NCBI GenBank assembly: GCA_020832655.1
Contig: JAFIEF010000021.1
Coordinates: forward strand, 1 to 49,334
Origin: Paracoccaceae bacterium
GTDB lineage: Bacteria > Pseudomonadota > Alphaproteobacteria > Rhodobacterales > Rhodobacteraceae
DNA: 49,334 bases
Direction: 5' to 3'
Part shown: positions 35,525 to 46,156 of the stretch, one piece after another
Numbering within the stretch: position 1 is the first letter of the stretch
Layout: each line of letters begins with the position of its first letter
Translations under genes and position numbers: made by a program
The notes under the pieces: generated by a model
The model's database searches: none
Seen by the model: only the letters and a program-made list of their open reading frames with translations
Told to the model about the DNA's origin: nothing

Positions 35525-36598
35525 ATGACCCAACCCCCCCCTGTCCTTCTGGCCGATCCGGCCCCGCGCGCGGCGCGGCTGACCCTGGCCCTTGCCGAAG
35601 GGCTTGTGCTGCCCGATGGGCCGCTGCTGGTGCTGCGCCCGCGCGCGGGCGAACGCTTTGATCCGATCCCGCGCGACCGGCTGCGCATGGTGCAGGGCTT
35701 TCGGCCTGATCATGACGCGCTGGCGGCGGCTGGCTACAGTGTGGCGCAGGCGGTGGATGATCGCCCCGCCGCCGCGGTCATGGTCTGCCTGCCACGCGCC
35801 AAGGCGCAAGCGCTTGACCTGATCGCGCAGGCCGCGCGCCATCCCGGCGCGCAGCTGGTGCTGGTGGACGGGCAGAAAACCGATGGCATCGAGTCGGTCA
35901 TCAAGACCTTGCGCGCCCATGTCACAATTGGCGGCGCGGTGTCCAAGGCGCATGGCAAGCTATTCTGGTTCGACCCGCGCGGCGCCGATCTTGCGGCGCT
36001 TGCCGCCAACGCTGTGATCATCACCGACCCGGCGCTGGGCCGCTTTCAGACCTCTGCGGGGGTGTTTTCCGCCGATGGCATCGACCCCGGATCGCGCCTT
36101 TTGGCGCAGCATCTGCCCGACAGGCTGCCTGAAAGCGTGGTCGATCTGGGCGCGGGCTGGGGCTATCTGGCCGCAGCGGCGCTGGCGCGCAAGGGGGTGG
36201 CAAAGCTGCATCTGGTCGAGGCAGAGGCAGAGGCGCTGGCGCTGGCGCGCGCCAATATCCCCGACCCGCGTGCCGAATTTCACTGGGCCGATGCCACCCG
36301 CTTTGCCCTGCCTGACGCGGCGGGTGGCGTTATCATTAACCCGCCCTTTCATACCGGCCGCAAGGCGCGGCCCGAACTTGGCATCGCCTTCATCCACGCA
36401 GCCGCGCGGCTACTGGTCCCGACCGGCGATCTGTGGCTGGTCGCGAATCGGCATTTGCCCTATGCAGACACGCTGGACGGGCTGTTTCGCGATGTCGATC
36501 TGCTGGCCGATGCGGGCGGGTTTCGGGTCTGGCATGCGCATGGTCCCAAAAGCGCCAGGGCGCGGCAAGTGGCAAGAACAGGACGGACACGCAGATGA
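35525..36598 (+). CDS. RsmC-like class I SAM-dependent methyltransferase
   Basis: A 357-residue protein with the two-domain layout of RsmC, the 16S rRNA G1207 N2-methyltransferase. The degenerate N-terminal half has no clear SAM motif. The catalytic C-terminal half has VVDLGAGWGYLAAAALARKG (~205-224), LVEAEAEAL and the base-methylating motif NPPFH (~275-279). rRNA is the likely target, but family members with other targets exist. It lies 15 bases after clpS, and its stop overlaps the SDR gene. Confidence 0.82.
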   Translation: MTQPPPVLLADPAPRAARLTLALAEGLVLPDGPLLVLRPRAGERFDPIPRDRLRMVQGFRPDHDALAAAGYSVAQAVDDRPAAAVMVCLPRAKAQALDLIAQAARHPGAQLVLVDGQKTDGIESVIKTLRAHVTIGGAVSKAHGKLFWFDPRGADLAALAANAVIITDPALGRFQTSAGVFSADGIDPGSRLLAQHLPDRLPESVVDLGAGWGYLAAAALARKGVAKLHLVEAEAEALALARANIPDPRAEFHWADATRFALPDAAGGVIINPPFHTGRKARPELGIAFIHAAARLLVPTGDLWLVANRHLPYADTLDGLFRDVDLLADAGGFRVWHAHGPKSARARQVARTGRTRR

Positions 36599-37416
36599 GC
36601 TATTCCATTTCCGGCAAGACCGCGATTGTTACCGGGGCCGCGAACGGGGTCGGGTTGGCGATTGCGCGCCATTTCGTTGATCAGGGCGCGCGGGTGGTGC
36701 TGACCGACCGCGATGAGGCCAAGCTCAAATCAGAAGTCGCCAAGATGTCTGGTGCAGATGATCACGCGATCTTCTTTGCCGGTGATCTGCGCGAAAGGCT
36801 GACCCGCGCCAATCTGATTTCCGCCACGGTAGATGCGTTTGACAAGGTCGATATCCTTGTCAATGCCACGCGTCAATGCATGGCCTCGGACCCGCTGGAT
36901 GACCAAAGCGATGCAGTGGAATTGTCGCTTCAGCAAAACCTGCTGGCCAGCCTGAAGCTCAGCCAGTTCGTGGCCAAACGCATGATCAAGCAGGCCGAGG
37001 CAGAGCAGTCGGGCACCGAGGACAAGCGCAAGGCGGTCGGCTCTATCATCAACCTGTCCTCGATTGCCGCGCGGCGCAGCCAGCCCGAATTGATGGCCTA
37101 TTCCATCGCCACGGCCGCGCTGGACCAGATGACGCGGTCAATGGCGATTGCGCTGGCGCAATCGCGTATCCGCGTGAACGGGGTCGCGCTTGGCAGTGTC
37201 ATGAGCGCGAATCTGAAAGACCAGATCCACGCCAATGACGAATATCGTGCCCGGATCGTGGCGCAAACCCCGATGGGGCGGATCGGCGCGGCGTCCGAGG
37301 CGGCAGAGGCAGTGCAGTTTCTGGCCTCGGATGCGGCGGCTTTCATGACCGGCCAGACCATCACCATTGATGGCGGGCGCACCTTGCTGGACCCTGTCGC
37401 CGTGCCCGCGCATTGA
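36595..37416 (+). CDS. Short-chain dehydrogenase/reductase-fold protein lacking the catalytic lysine
   Basis: A 273-residue SDR-fold protein. The cofactor motif TGAANGVG (13-20) and the helix-4 Asn (QQNLLAS) are kept. The catalytic region has Ser155/Ser156 and Tyr169, but the YxxxK motif reads YSIAT: the codon at 37111-37113 is ACG (Thr173) instead of Lys. The NNAG motif is also altered (VNATRQC). A classical SDR reaction is therefore doubtful; a binding or altered role is possible. ATG at 36595 overlaps the methyltransferase stop, so the two genes are coupled. The C-terminal FMTGQTITIDGG is typical. Confidence 0.82.
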   Translation: MSYSISGKTAIVTGAANGVGLAIARHFVDQGARVVLTDRDEAKLKSEVAKMSGADDHAIFFAGDLRERLTRANLISATVDAFDKVDILVNATRQCMASDPLDDQSDAVELSLQQNLLASLKLSQFVAKRMIKQAEAEQSGTEDKRKAVGSIINLSSIAARRSQPELMAYSIATAALDQMTRSMAIALAQSRIRVNGVALGSVMSANLKDQIHANDEYRARIVAQTPMGRIGAASEAAEAVQFLASDAAAFMTGQTITIDGGRTLLDPVAVPAH

Positions 37417-37459
37417 GCAGGGCAGCGCGCTGCCCCGGCATTGGGACATGGCTGCGGGC

Positions 37460-37526
37460 TTGACTCTGCGCGGATGCGGGACTAGACGGGCCGAATAACC
37501 CGGAAGTTGCCAGCTTCCGGTCTTTG
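37460..37526 (+). promoter_or_regulatory. Candidate ffh promoter followed by a hairpin
   Basis: TTGACT (37460-37465) with TAGACG (37483-37488) at 17-base spacing is a plausible promoter for ffh. About 12 bases downstream lies a perfect 7-bp hairpin, CCGGAAG/CTTCCGG (37500-37520), followed by TCTTTG. The hairpin may end the clpS-SDR transcript or act in the ffh leader. No 4.5S RNA gene is visible in the 207-bp gap. Confidence 0.4.
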
Positions 37527-37623
37527 TCATTGGGGCAAAGATCGCCACCCGCCAGCGCGTTGCGCCCGTGGGTGCAAAACCGCTATGCAAGCCCCATATC
37601 GCGGGGCGCAAGGAGAGACGCGC

Positions 37624-39108
37624 ATGTTCGAGAATCTGTCCGAACGCCTGTCAGGGGTCTTTGACCGGCTGACCAAGCAGGGCGCGCTGTCCGAAGACGA
37701 TGTGCGCGCTGCCCTGCGCGAAGTGCGCGTGGCGCTGCTGGAAGCCGATGTCTCTTTGGCGGTGACGCGCGATTTCATCAAGCGGGTGCAGAAAAAGGCC
37801 ACCGGCGCGGCAGTGACGAAATCGGTCACGCCGGGGCAGCAGGTGGTCAAGATCGTCCATGACGAACTGATCGCCATGCTGGAAGGCGAAAGCGACCCCG
37901 GCGCGCTGAAGATCGACAACCCGCCCGCGCCGGTGCTGATGGTGGGTCTGCAAGGTTCGGGGAAAACCACCACCACGGCCAAGCTGGCGCGTCGACTGAA
38001 CGAACGTGACGGCAAGCGCGTGCTGATGGCCAGCCTTGACACCAACCGCCCGGCGGCGATGGAACAGCTTGCGATCCTGGGCACCCAGATCGGCGTCGAT
38101 ACCCTGCCCATCGTCAAGGGCCAGTCGGCGGTCGATATCGCCAAACGCGCCAAGCAGCAGGCCATGCTGGGCGGCTATGATGTCTATCTGCTGGACACCG
38201 CAGGGCGGTTGCATATCGACGAAGTGCTGATGGACGAAGTGCAGGCCGTGCGCGACGCGGTCAGCCCGCGCGAAACCCTGCTGGTGGTCGATGGCCTGAC
38301 CGGGCAGGATGCGGTCAATGTCGCCGCCGAATTTGACGGCAAGGTGGGTGTGACCGGCGTGGTGCTGACGCGGATGGATGGCGACGGGCGCGGGGGGGCC
38401 GCGCTGGCCATGCGCGCGGTCACCGGCAAGCCCATCCGCTTTGTGGGTCTGGGCGAAAAGACCGATGCGCTGGAAGTGTTCGATCCAAAGCGCGTGGCAG
38501 GCCGCATCCTGGGCATGGGCGATATCGTGGCGCTGGTGGAAAAGGCGCAGGAAGTGCTGGAGGTCGAGCAGGCCGAACGCATGATGAAGCGCTTCCAGAA
38601 GGGTCAGTTCAACATGAACGACCTGAAGGGCCAGCTGGAACAGATGCTGAAGATGGGCGGCATGCAAAGCGTCATGGGCATGATGCCGGGCATGGGCAAG
38701 ATGTCCAAGGCCGCCGAAGCCGCAGGTTTTGACGATTCGATGCTGCGTCGTCAGATCGCGCTGATCAATTCGATGACCAGGAAGGAACGCGCCAACCCCG
38801 CTATCCTGCAAGCCAGCCGCAAGAAACGCATCGCCACGGGCGCGGGCCTGGAAGTGTCAGAGCTGAACAAGCTTCTGAAACAGCATCGCCAGATGGCCGA
38901 TATGATGAAGAAGATGGGCAAGAAGGGCATGCTGAAACAGGCAATGGGCAGCATGTTCGGCAAGGGCGGTGGCGCTGACGCCATGCCCGACCCCAGCCAA
39001 GTGGACCCCAAGGCAATGCAGCAGGCCGCGCGGCAACTGGGTGGTCTGCCCGGCATGGGCGGCGGCGGGCTGCCCGGTGGCCTGTCCGGGCTGATGAGGA
39101 AGAAATGA
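37624..39108 (+). CDS. ffh: Signal recognition particle protein Ffh
   Basis: GTPase of the signal recognition particle that directs membrane proteins to FtsY and SecYEG. It has 494 residues. The N domain is followed by the G domain, with GLQGSGKTTTTAKL (108-121), the RPAAMEQL region, DTAGR and TRMDGDGRGG. The Met-rich M domain (~300-494) ends in a Gly/Met/Lys-rich tail. ATG at 37624 gives MFENLSERLSG, the normal start, with AAGGAGAG upstream. Chorismate mutase and rpsP follow, a conserved order in this lineage. Confidence 0.97.
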   Translation: MFENLSERLSGVFDRLTKQGALSEDDVRAALREVRVALLEADVSLAVTRDFIKRVQKKATGAAVTKSVTPGQQVVKIVHDELIAMLEGESDPGALKIDNPPAPVLMVGLQGSGKTTTTAKLARRLNERDGKRVLMASLDTNRPAAMEQLAILGTQIGVDTLPIVKGQSAVDIAKRAKQQAMLGGYDVYLLDTAGRLHIDEVLMDEVQAVRDAVSPRETLLVVDGLTGQDAVNVAAEFDGKVGVTGVVLTRMDGDGRGGAALAMRAVTGKPIRFVGLGEKTDALEVFDPKRVAGRILGMGDIVALVEKAQEVLEVEQAERMMKRFQKGQFNMNDLKGQLEQMLKMGGMQSVMGMMPGMGKMSKAAEAAGFDDSMLRRQIALINSMTRKERANPAILQASRKKRIATGAGLEVSELNKLLKQHRQMADMMKKMGKKGMLKQAMGSMFGKGGGADAMPDPSQVDPKAMQQAARQLGGLPGMGGGGLPGGLSGLMRKK

Positions 39109-39163
39109 CCGCGCCTGCAGGGTATCCCCGGCTGTCGCGCCTGCACAGGAAAGGGCCAGTGGC

Positions 39164-39460
39164 ATGAGTGACAACACCACCCGCGCCGCAGCGCTGCTGG
39201 CCGATCACCGCGACAGCATCGACCGGCTGGATGCGATCCTTGTCTATACGCTGGGTGAGCGCTTCAAGCACACTCAGGCCGTGGGCCGCTTGAAGGCGGA
39301 ACACCAGCTTCCCCCGTCCGACCCTGCGCGCGAAGAACGCCAGATCGAGCGGCTGGAATGGTTGGCCAAAGAGGCCGATCTCGACCCGGAATTTGCCAAG
39401 AAATTCCTGAATTTCATCATCTCGGAAGTGATCCGTCACCATGAGAGATTGCAACGCTAG
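39164..39460 (+). CDS. Chorismate mutase (AroQ type)
   Basis: A 98-residue, all-helical monofunctional chorismate mutase that turns chorismate into prephenate for phenylalanine and tyrosine synthesis. The helix-1 motif RDSIDRLDAILVYTLGERF carries the active-site Arg. KAEHQLPPSDPAREERQ holds the second set of binding residues. ATG at 39164 has AGGAAAGGG upstream. Its place between ffh and rpsP is unrelated to function but common in Rhodobacteraceae. Confidence 0.92.
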   Translation: MSDNTTRAAALLADHRDSIDRLDAILVYTLGERFKHTQAVGRLKAEHQLPPSDPAREERQIERLEWLAKEADLDPEFAKKFLNFIISEVIRHHERLQR

Positions 39461-39517
39461 AGACAGCACCGAAAATGACGGCCCGCCCGTCACACGCCAT
39501 CTGAAGGAGAAAACGAC

Positions 39518-39871
39518 ATGGCAACCAAAATCCGTCTGGCCCGTGGTGGGTCGAAAAAGCGCCCCTTCTATTCGATCGTCGCCGCCGATACGCGCATGCC
39601 GCGCGACGGGCGCTTTCTGGAAAAGCTGGGCAGCTATAACCCGCTTCTGCCCAAGGACAGCGAAGACCGCGTCAAGATGAATGTCGAGCGCGTCCAGCAC
39701 TGGCTGGATCAGGGTGCCAAGCCCACCGACCGTATCGCGCGCTTTCTGGAAGCTGCGGGTCTGCGCGAAAAGGCCACCCGCGCGAATCTGAAAAAAGCCG
39801 AACCCGGCAAGAAGGCGAAGGAACGCGCAGCGGAAAAAGCCGCCAAGGCCGAAGCGGCGGCTGCCGAATAA
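39518..39871 (+). CDS. rpsP: 30S ribosomal protein S16
   Basis: Small-subunit ribosomal protein of 117 residues. [20 protein letters not shown] is the S16 N-terminus, and [12 protein letters not shown] follows. The C-terminus has a ~35-residue Ala/Lys/Glu-rich extension, as in other alphaproteobacteria. The ribosome site AAGGAG lies about nine bases before ATG. The usual rimM-trmD-rplS genes do not follow; a strong terminator does. Confidence 0.97.
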   Translation: MATKIRLARGGSKKRPFYSIVAADTRMPRDGRFLEKLGSYNPLLPKDSEDRVKMNVERVQHWLDQGAKPTDRIARFLEAAGLREKATRANLKKAEPGKKAKERAAEKAAKAEAAAAE

Positions 39872-39909
39872 GCCGTGCTGTTCAGGCCCGAAAACTGAAT
39901 CGGAAACTG

Positions 39910-39936
39910 AAAAGGGGCGCGGTTGCGCCCCTTTTT
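39910..39936. terminator. Bidirectional terminator of rpsP and secA
   Basis: AAAA, then GGGGCGC (39914-39920) pairing with GCGCCCC (39925-39931) across GGTT, then TTTTT. The A-run on one side and T-run on the other let it work for both converging genes. Confidence 0.9.
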
Positions 39937-39967
39937 CGATGTCATGCATGTGGTGCGCGCGTGCCGG

Positions 39968-42658
<2,691 letters not shown>

Positions 42659-42743
42659 TTCTGCTGTCACCTTGTCCGTCGGATGTCGCGGCCTGCCGGT
42701 CGGCCACTGAAGAAATCGTCATCTGGTCCCGGCATGGCCGGGG

Positions 42744-42772
42744 TTGTCGGCATAAGCTGGCTTGCCTAGAAG
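42744..42772 (+). promoter_or_regulatory. Candidate promoter for the parvulin gene
   Basis: TTGTCG (42744-42749) and TAGAAG (42767-42772) are separated by 17 bases, in the 223-bp gap between the divergent secA and parvulin starts. Four of six consensus bases are met in each box. Confidence 0.35.
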
Positions 42773-42881
42773 GGCAGATGAACCACACCGCCCAAGCACA
42801 GTTGAACCAGTCAGCGATGTAATGGGCGGTCTGAAAAGTGTCAACGATGCGCAACCGCGCGCACCAACAGGAGCAGTCAAT

Positions 42882-43739
42882 ATGAACCGTTTTTCACGCC
42901 TTGGGGGCATTCTTGCCGTAACGCTGGCACTGTCTGGCCCCGCAACCGCGCAGGAAGACCCCAGCCTTGCGACTGTTCTGGCCACGGTAAACGGGACCGA
43001 GATCACGCTGGGCCATTTGCTGGCCGCGCAGGGCGCGCTGCCCGAGCAGTTCCGCGAGATGCCCGCCGAGGCGCTGTTCGAGCCGCTGATCGAGCAGTTG
43101 ATCGAACAGACCGCGCTGATGCAGGCGGCACAGGACGGGCTGAACCGCCGCGAACAGATCACGCTGGAAAACGAACGCCGCGCCTTCATCGCCAATGCCG
43201 CGCTGACGCGGGTGGCAGAGCAGGCGCTGACCGATCAGGCCATCGACGAAGCCTATACCGCCTTTGTCACCGAATTCGACGGGCGCGAGCCGACGCCGGA
43301 ATACAATGCCTCGCATATCATTGTCGAAACAGAGCAGGAAGCGCAGGCGCTGCGCGAACAACTGGATGAAGGTGCCGATTTCGCCGAACTGGCGCGCGAG
43401 CATTCGCTGGACGGGGCGGCGGCCAATGGCGGATCGCTGGGCTGGTTCGGCCCCGGTGTCATGATCCCCGAATTTGAACAGGCGGTCGAGGCGATGGAAG
43501 TCGGCGAATACAAGGGGCCGCTTCAGACGCAGTTCGGCTGGCATCTGGTGTTGCTCAATGACACGCGCATGTCGCAAGCCCCCGCGCTGGAAGAAGTGCG
43601 CGAGGCGCTGGAGCAAGGTATTGTTCGCGAAGCCGCCGAGGCAGAGCTTGCCCGCGTCACCGGGACTGCCGATATTGCGCGCAGCTATGACACGCTGGAC
43701 CCTGAAGTGCTGCGCCGCGCGGACCTGCTGGACGACTGA
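42882..43739 (+). CDS. Periplasmic parvulin-type peptidyl-prolyl isomerase
   Basis: A 285-residue exported foldase. A signal peptide covers residues ~1-24 (LALSGPATAQ before ED). A SurA/PrsA-like helical N-domain with GTEITLGHLLAAQGALP follows. The PpiC domain at ~143-224 has ASHIIVETEQEA, GGSLGWFGPGVM and FGWHLVLL. ATG at 42882 has AGGAG about nine bases upstream. It would help exported proteins fold after SecA-driven export. Confidence 0.92.
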   Translation: MNRFSRLGGILAVTLALSGPATAQEDPSLATVLATVNGTEITLGHLLAAQGALPEQFREMPAEALFEPLIEQLIEQTALMQAAQDGLNRREQITLENERRAFIANAALTRVAEQALTDQAIDEAYTAFVTEFDGREPTPEYNASHIIVETEQEAQALREQLDEGADFAELAREHSLDGAAANGGSLGWFGPGVMIPEFEQAVEAMEVGEYKGPLQTQFGWHLVLLNDTRMSQAPALEEVREALEQGIVREAAEAELARVTGTADIARSYDTLDPEVLRRADLLDD

Positions 43740-43810
43740 TCGCGCCAGGTGTAACGTCGCGCCCATTGCAGCCCGGTCCGGGGACCGGGCGCGTTCAACG
43801 GGGTTTTCGG

Positions 43811-45184
43811 ATGGGTGCGAAAAAGAAGCTGCGCAAGCGCGTGAAGTCACTGAAAGCGCAACTGGAAAGCGTGATCAAGGTAAAGGTCAGGGATGTTGCT
43901 GCACCTGCTGCGGCAACCCCGGATATGTCGGCACCTGCTGTGCCCGCCGCGCCGCTGGTCTCTGCGCTGGCACCAGCTTCCTTTCCTGATCTGCCGGTGA
44001 TTGCCGGGGTCAGCTTTGCTGCGGCTGCTGCCGGGGTGCGCTATCAGGGCCGCATGGATGTGACGCTGGCGCATCTGGCCCCCGGTTCGGTTCTGGCGGG
44101 GGTGTTCACCCGTTCGGCCACGCGCGCCGCCTCGGTGCTGGATGCACAGGCCAAGATCGGCGGCGACGGCACCGAAGGGGCGGCTATTCTGGTCAATTCC
44201 GGCAATGCCAATGCCTTCACCGGGGGCGCGGGCGCTGAATCGGTGCGCCAGATTTGCGCCGCGCTGGGCGACAGGCTGGGTTTGCCGCCCGCGCGCGTCT
44301 TCACCGCCTCGACCGGCGTGATCGGCGAAGCCCTGCCACATGAACGCATTACCGCCGTGCTGGATGATCTGGCGGCAAATCTGGCCGGAGATGCCCTGCC
44401 CGATGCCGCCCGCGCGATCATGACCACCGATACCTTCCCCAAAGGTGCCTGCGCCACGGTCGAGATAGAGGGCGCGAGCGTCCAGATTGCGGGCATTGCC
44501 AAAGGCTCTGGCATGATCGCACCCGATATGGCGACGATGCTGTCCTATATCTTCACGGATGCGAAAATCTCGCGCGCAGCGCTGCAAGCCATCCTGTCGC
44601 GCCAGACCGAGCGCAGCTTCAACAGCATCACCGTTGATAGCGATACCTCGACTTCCGATATGGTGCTGGTGGGGGCCACCGGCCGCGCGGAAATGGAACC
44701 GATCACCGACCCGGCCAGCGATGCCGGGATGCGCTTTGCCAAGGCGCTGGGCGCGGTGATGCGCGATCTGGCGCATCAGATCGTGCGCGATGGCGAAGGG
44801 GCCACGAAATTCATCGAAGTCAGCGTCAGTGGCGCGCGTTCGGATGCCGATGCGCGCAAGGTTGCCTTGGCCATCGCCAATTCACCGCTGGTCAAGACCG
44901 CCGTGGCAGGCGAAGACCCCAATTGGGGCCGGGTGGTCATGGCCGTGGGCAAATCCGGGGCAGAGGCCGACCGCGACCGCCTGTCCATCCGCTTCGGCCC
45001 CCATCTGGTGGCCGAGGCCGGGCAGGTCGCGGCCGATTATGATGAAGCCACATGCGCGACCTATATGAAGGGGCAGGAACTGGTCATCGCCGTGGATCTG
45101 CACCTTGGCGTCGGCACCGCCACAATCTGGACCTGCGATCTGACGCATCGCTATATCGACATCAACGCGGATTACCGGTCGTGA
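43811..45184 (+). CDS. argJ: ArgJ (glutamate N-acetyltransferase/ornithine acetyltransferase) with N-terminal extension
   Basis: Bifunctional enzyme of arginine synthesis that recycles the acetyl group from acetylornithine to glutamate. From ATG 43811 it has 457 residues. The core starts near residue 56 (APASFPDLPVIAGVSF). The autocleavage site, with Thr as nucleophile, is in KGSGMIAPDMATML. SNSITVDSDTSTSD-like and DPNWGRVVMA segments are normal. The first ~45 residues form an unusual basic helix (KKKLRKRVKSLKAQLESV) plus an Ala/Pro-rich linker. ATG at 43925 would give the ordinary length but has no clear ribosome site. Its stop overlaps mutT (GTGA). Confidence 0.92.
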   Translation: MGAKKKLRKRVKSLKAQLESVIKVKVRDVAAPAAATPDMSAPAVPAAPLVSALAPASFPDLPVIAGVSFAAAAAGVRYQGRMDVTLAHLAPGSVLAGVFTRSATRAASVLDAQAKIGGDGTEGAAILVNSGNANAFTGGAGAESVRQICAALGDRLGLPPARVFTASTGVIGEALPHERITAVLDDLAANLAGDALPDAARAIMTTDTFPKGACATVEIEGASVQIAGIAKGSGMIAPDMATMLSYIFTDAKISRAALQAILSRQTERSFNSITVDSDTSTSDMVLVGATGRAEMEPITDPASDAGMRFAKALGAVMRDLAHQIVRDGEGATKFIEVSVSGARSDADARKVALAIANSPLVKTAVAGEDPNWGRVVMAVGKSGAEADRDRLSIRFGPHLVAEAGQVAADYDEATCATYMKGQELVIAVDLHLGVGTATIWTCDLTHRYIDINADYRS

Positions 45185-45579
45185 AAACAGTTCTGGTTTC
45201 GGCGGTTGCGCTGATCGATGCCGATGGGCGGGTGCTGCTGGCGCAGCGCCCCGAAGGCAAGTCTATGGCAGGGTTGTGGGAGTTTCCGGGCGGCAAGGTC
45301 GAACCCGGCGAAACCCCCGAAGCCGCGCTGATCCGCGAATTGCATGAAGAGCTGGGCATTGACACATGGGCAAGCTGTCTGGCGCCCTTGACCTTCGCCA
45401 GCCATTCCTACCCGGAGTTTCATTTGCTGATGCCGCTATTTGCCTGCCGCAAATGGCAGGGCGATCTGCACCCGCGCGAAGGGCAGGCGCTGAAATGGGT
45501 GCGTCCCGCGCAACTGCGCGACTATCCGATGCCGCCCGCCGATCTGCCGCTGATTCCCATTCTGCGCGACTGGCTGTAG
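45181..45579 (+). CDS. mutT: 8-oxo-dGTP diphosphatase (MutT, Nudix hydrolase)
   Basis: Cleans oxidised dGTP from the nucleotide pool. The 132-residue protein has the Nudix box at 38-60, GGKVEPGETPEAALIRELHE followed by ELGI, with the REx2EE metal ligands in place. EFHLLMPLFACRKWQG and LKWVRPAQLRDYPMP are typical of MutT. The start is GTG at 45181, overlapping the argJ stop; a longer frame is open inside argJ but lacks similarity. Confidence 0.92.
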   Translation: MKTVLVSAVALIDADGRVLLAQRPEGKSMAGLWEFPGGKVEPGETPEAALIRELHEELGIDTWASCLAPLTFASHSYPEFHLLMPLFACRKWQGDLHPREGQALKWVRPAQLRDYPMPPADLPLIPILRDWL

Positions 45580-45715
45580 CCCCGCGCGCCCTGCGCTGTG
45601 TCGCTTGGCGCAACAATCCGCGCGATTGCAGCGCGATTGGCATGAAATCCAGAACCGTCATGGCAGAAGCGGTGCAAAATCATGTCAGAATTATGGAAGG
45701 CTTAATGCTTCTGCA

Positions 45716-45743
45716 TTGTGATCAGGCGCGAGACTGACATAGT
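45716..45743 (+). promoter_or_regulatory. Candidate promoter for the 45-residue gene
   Basis: TTGTGA (45716-45721) and CATAGT (45738-45743), 16-base spacing, lie 63 bases before the small gene. Each box has four or more consensus bases. The rest of the 227-bp gap after mutT shows no gene. Confidence 0.4.
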
Positions 45744-45806
45744 GAATGCAAGAAACATGCAGCAGGGCAGGTCAAGGCAGACCTCTCCGGTTGAAAGGAA
45801 GCCCCG

Positions 45807-45944
45807 ATGATCCGCACCATTCAGATTGGCAAGCACATCTCCGCGCAAGGCGTCGTCGTCAAGACGCTGGGCAACGGAATGATTGTCATTCGGGCAGGCA
45901 AGCAAATGCTGACTGGCCGCCCGATCTCCAGACGTGTTGCCTGA
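45807..45944 (+). CDS. 45-residue basic protein, unrecognised
   Basis: A short gene of 46 codons including the stop. It has a good ribosome site (GAAAGGAAG) about six bases before ATG, an upstream promoter candidate and a strong terminator 26 bases after the stop. The protein starts MIRTIQIGKHISAQGVVVKT, has a short beta-like pattern (GNGMIVIRAGKQMLTGR) and ends RRVA. It is basic and has no signal peptide or membrane segment. The alternation of hydrophobic residues suggests a small beta-barrel or beta-hairpin. I do not recognise it with certainty; small proteins of this look occur in Rhodobacteraceae as hypotheticals. Confidence 0.7.
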   Translation: MIRTIQIGKHISAQGVVVKTLGNGMIVIRAGKQMLTGRPISRRVA

Positions 45945-45969
45945 CCACCAACGCGTATTTCTGCTCAGG

Positions 45970-45998
45970 ACACCCTGACCGCAAGGTCAGGGTGTTTC
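45970..45998 (+). terminator. Rho-independent terminator after the 45-residue gene
   Basis: An 11-bp perfect stem (45970-45980 with 45985-45995) across a GCAA tetraloop, followed by TTTCC and TTT. It is well placed to end the short transcript. Confidence 0.85.
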
Positions 45999-46077
45999 CA
46001 TTTGTGCGGACCGGACGCCATGCACTGGGTTCGCGTGGCAATCGCCCCATGCGGCACGCGTTCCGGCGGGGGCTGCA

Positions 46078-46106
46078 TTGACATTCCCCCGCTTGCTCTA
46101 ACATGT
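46078..46106 (+). promoter_or_regulatory. Candidate topA promoter
   Basis: A perfect -35 TTGACA (46078-46083) lies 74 bases before the topA start. The -10 is not clear: TAACAT (46099-46104, 15-base spacing) or ACATGT (46101-46106, 17-base spacing). Confidence 0.5.
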
Positions 46107-46156
46107 AGGGCCACCCCGGCGCGCGGCGCAGGGCAGGAATTGCATTGAGGGAATAT

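Noticed and set aside
37417-37623. 4.5S (SRP) RNA gene next to ffh
   Set aside because: The conserved loop sequence GGTCAGG...GGAAGCAGCC is absent from the gap. The only structure is a short hairpin.
42659-42670. GTG start of secA at 42670
   Set aside because: It would add four residues (start to Glu) before the typical MGIGAL region; the tandem ATGs at 42658/42655 are a better match.
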